A stretch of 64,000 nt of DNA, from positions 31,258,592-31,322,591 of the forward strand of contig CP141143.1 in the NCBI GenBank assembly GCA_035235625.1, given 5' to 3'. Source of the DNA: Saururus chinensis (taxonomy: Eukaryota > Streptophyta > Magnoliopsida > Piperales > Saururaceae). Shown here piece after piece: positions 62,199-64,000 of the stretch; positions within the stretch are counted from its first letter, which is position 1, and the number at the start of each line of letters is the position of its first letter. The notes below the pieces were generated by a model that did no database searches, had not been told where the DNA came from, and was given only the letters and a program-made list of their open reading frames with translations. A program made the translations under genes and the position numbers.

Positions 62199-63027
62199 CC
62201 TTGCCAGCTCCAGTTCCAGGAGAGCATTTGTTAGTCTCCCTCGCCGTCTATTCCTCTTTGTCATTTCCGACTTCATTTGTCCCCCTCATTGCCCTCACCT
62301 TGGTCTCGCTCTCGACTGCACTGCCTCCTCTCACCCTCGCCCTCATTGCCCTTATCTAAAGGTATTTTTTTTAAACAAAATTGATATATTTGCTAATGAT
62401 AGTCATTGGATCTTGCCTGCATGTCCCATACATGATTATTGACATGAATATTGAACAATTTTCATCCTTTGGTCTATTTGGTTTGTGCCTGTAGTTCCCA
62501 TATTATTGTGACTGTCACATAATAACAAAAAGGTAGATTTTATTGAGAATAAAGCATTAAGCTATTACAAATTGCTTATTGTGATTAGTATGTATGATAA
62601 ATATTAATATGAAACTATGAACTGAATAACTACAAAACTACAAAACTACAAAACCGAAAAATTGGAAATTGATAGGAATTTTACTAGTCATTTGCAGTAA
62701 AACAAGTGGAAAAGTATGAAACTAAATAATTGGAAACATATAAAACTGGAAAACTATAAACCTGAAAAACAATAACACTGGAAAATCATAAAACTGGAAA
62801 ATTGGATAAGAAAGAGCTTCATTAGTGAACAATAATTTATTTTTTTAGGCATTATTTTTTTCATATATTAATAGCTTGATTATACAATATATGCATATTC
62901 CCTTCTGATTGATTTTTAATTTAACATCTTTGTATAGGAAATGTCAAAGGCTAGAGGAAAAAAAATAAAAAATGGGAAACTGCCGAATAAACCATATGAA
63001 GAGGATGACAATGCCCTTCCAAAGATA
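62199..63027 (+). other. Unassigned sequence left of the long hairpin, with AACTGGAAA-type repeats
   Basis: 62199-62360 is CT-rich and resumes the sequence split by solo LTR C. 62610-62830 is a degenerate array of AAAACTGGAAAACTATAAAA-like words. A short frame from ATG 62941 (MSKARGKK..., lysine-rich, about 30 codons) runs into the hairpin and stops. I cannot call it a gene. Confidence 0.4.
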
Positions 63028-63386
63028 GAGAACTAAGAATAGATGCAGTCTAACTTTGGAGCTCCAGGAAGCCTAGACATCAGCTGAGCTAAGCTGTCAT
63101 GCGATCAATGGGGGGATCACAATAGGTGGGGCACGTCTCAACTGAGGATCTTCCTCACGGACAACAGCCGATTGGTCTATGACAATATCTCTCAGTGCAG
63201 CATAAAATTATGGTGCACTGACAAGAATTGGCATAGGCCATTCTCGCTGATGTCAGTGAGGAAGATCCCCAGTTGAGACGTGCCCCTCATATTGTGATCC
63301 CCCAGTTGATTGCATGATATCTGAGCTCAACTGATGTCTAGGCTTCCTGGAGCTCCAAAGTTAGACTGCATCTATGCTTAGTTCTC
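63028..63386. ncRNA. Long near-perfect inverted repeat; candidate hairpin-RNA locus
   Basis: The sequence is symmetric about position 63207 with no net length difference between the arms (about 179 bp each). The outer 131 bp of the arms match with about 11 mismatches. 63039-63084 matches its mirror without a mismatch. The inner about 45 bp match at roughly 75%, and the centre is CATAAAATTATG. No target-site duplication was found at the ends, so a MITE origin is not shown. A transcript would fold into one long stem like a young plant MIR or hairpin-siRNA precursor. Transcription and small RNAs are not shown by sequence, and I do not recognise a known miRNA in it. Confidence 0.5.
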
Positions 63387-64000
63387 CTGGTGACCAAAGT
63401 AGAATTATAAAATTTATCTTCGCTGTAAACAGAACTGAATGTTTTTGAACTATCTTCGTTGTCATAAAACTCAGTTCAATGTTTTTAAATTATGTTTAGA
63501 TGGTTGTCTTATCTTGTATTAAAAATACTAATACAAGAAATTCAGTTCTTTGTCGTTTCCATTTTCTATCACACAAATGTGCAAATTTTCTATCTCAGAA
63601 AGAGATGTAATGACGGACCTAGCTGGAAACTGGAAATCTAACAACTTTAACACTGACAACAGGGAACACTGGAAAACCGAAACGGAAAAGCGGCAACCGT
63701 AATAATCGAAACTGGGAAACTGAAAGCTGGTAACTGGAAAATTGACAACTATAACACCAAAAATTGGAAAACTGAAAGCGATGAAACTGTCAAATTTGAA
63801 ACAAGCAATGTCTACTGGAAACCTGAACAGAAACATGATAACCTCATGAAACAATGTAAAATAAACAAAAAATTGTCCTTGTACACCTTTCATATCCACA
63901 AAAATACATTTTGTTCTAAACATGTAACATATTTCAAGGAGTTATTGTTTGTTTCTTCTTTGCTGAAGGGACTTATCACTTTCCTGTATGATTTCTAACT
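63387..64000. other. Right flank of the hairpin with degenerate AACTGGAAA repeats
   Basis: 63620-63830 repeats words such as AAACTGGAAA, AACTGAAAGC and CCGAAACGGAAA at roughly 10-20-bp spacing, like the array at 62610-62830. The minus-strand open stretch 63528-63923 runs through this array and repeats FQFP/FPV motifs. It is best explained by the repeat. Confidence 0.4.

Noticed and set aside
63528-63923. 131-codon minus-strand open frame with Phe-rich repeats
   Set aside because: It runs through the AACTGGAAA array; the repeated FQFP-like words come from the repeat, and there is no recognisable domain.

Overview
The window reads as nuclear DNA of a flowering plant with a repeat-rich, AT-rich genome. 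The evidence is two split protein genes with GT-AG introns, a chloroplast-targeted translation factor, and a dense mixture of plant LTR elements, MITEs and a LINE remnant. I see no rRNA, tRNA, CRISPR or bacterial-style operon. The species cannot be fixed from the sequence; nothing points clearly to a grass.

Only two host genes can be supported. (1) On the + strand at 8842-19510 lies a 13-coding-exon gene for an 862-residue nuclear-type protein. It has a cluster of PHD-type zinc fingers and a Tudor-like C-terminus, and resembles Arabidopsis At3g08020/At3g52100 as I recall them. (2) On the - strand at 42412-39026 lies a 5-coding-exon gene for a 385-residue TAB2/ATAB2-like protein, a chloroplast RNA-binding factor needed for photosystem mRNA translation (At3g08010 in Arabidopsis). 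In Arabidopsis the two are, to my recollection, neighbours. The window therefore looks like a conserved gene pair, here tail to tail and pushed about 19.5 kb apart by transposons. All splice junctions in both models keep the reading frame.

Region by region: 1-6679 is a 3.6-kb solo LTR carrying two later solo LTRs of another family. 6680-8841 is gene flank with a foldback repeat and the CT-rich leader of the PHD gene. 8842-19510 is the PHD gene, with a LINE remnant, an unclassified repeat and a perfect 186-bp tandem duplication in its introns. 19511-24702 holds gene flank, SINE-like and LTR-derived sequence. 24708-30861 is a structurally complete LTR element without coding capacity, with intact TSD, PBS and polypurine tract. 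31382-34680 is a Ty1-copia fossil interrupted by an LTR. 34953-36682 holds two foldback elements whose arms are long pyrimidine/purine tracts. 38138-38480 holds Stowaway-like MITEs. 39026-42412 is TAB2. 43231-50630 holds LTR pieces and a Ty3-gypsy gag-protease fossil. 51278-54272 holds two hAT-type MITEs with 8-bp target duplications, one of them inside the LTR of a Ty3-gypsy fossil (52449-57915). 58560-62193 is a second 3.6-kb solo LTR with minisatellites. 63028-63386 is a striking symmetric long inverted repeat flanked by degenerate AACTGGAAA-type repeats.

The best candidates for something undescribed are the 359-bp hairpin locus at 63028, the paired pyrimidine/purine-armed foldback elements at 35-36.7 kb, and the non-coding LTR element with two internal tandem arrays. 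None of these is a proven functional system; all are structural observations.
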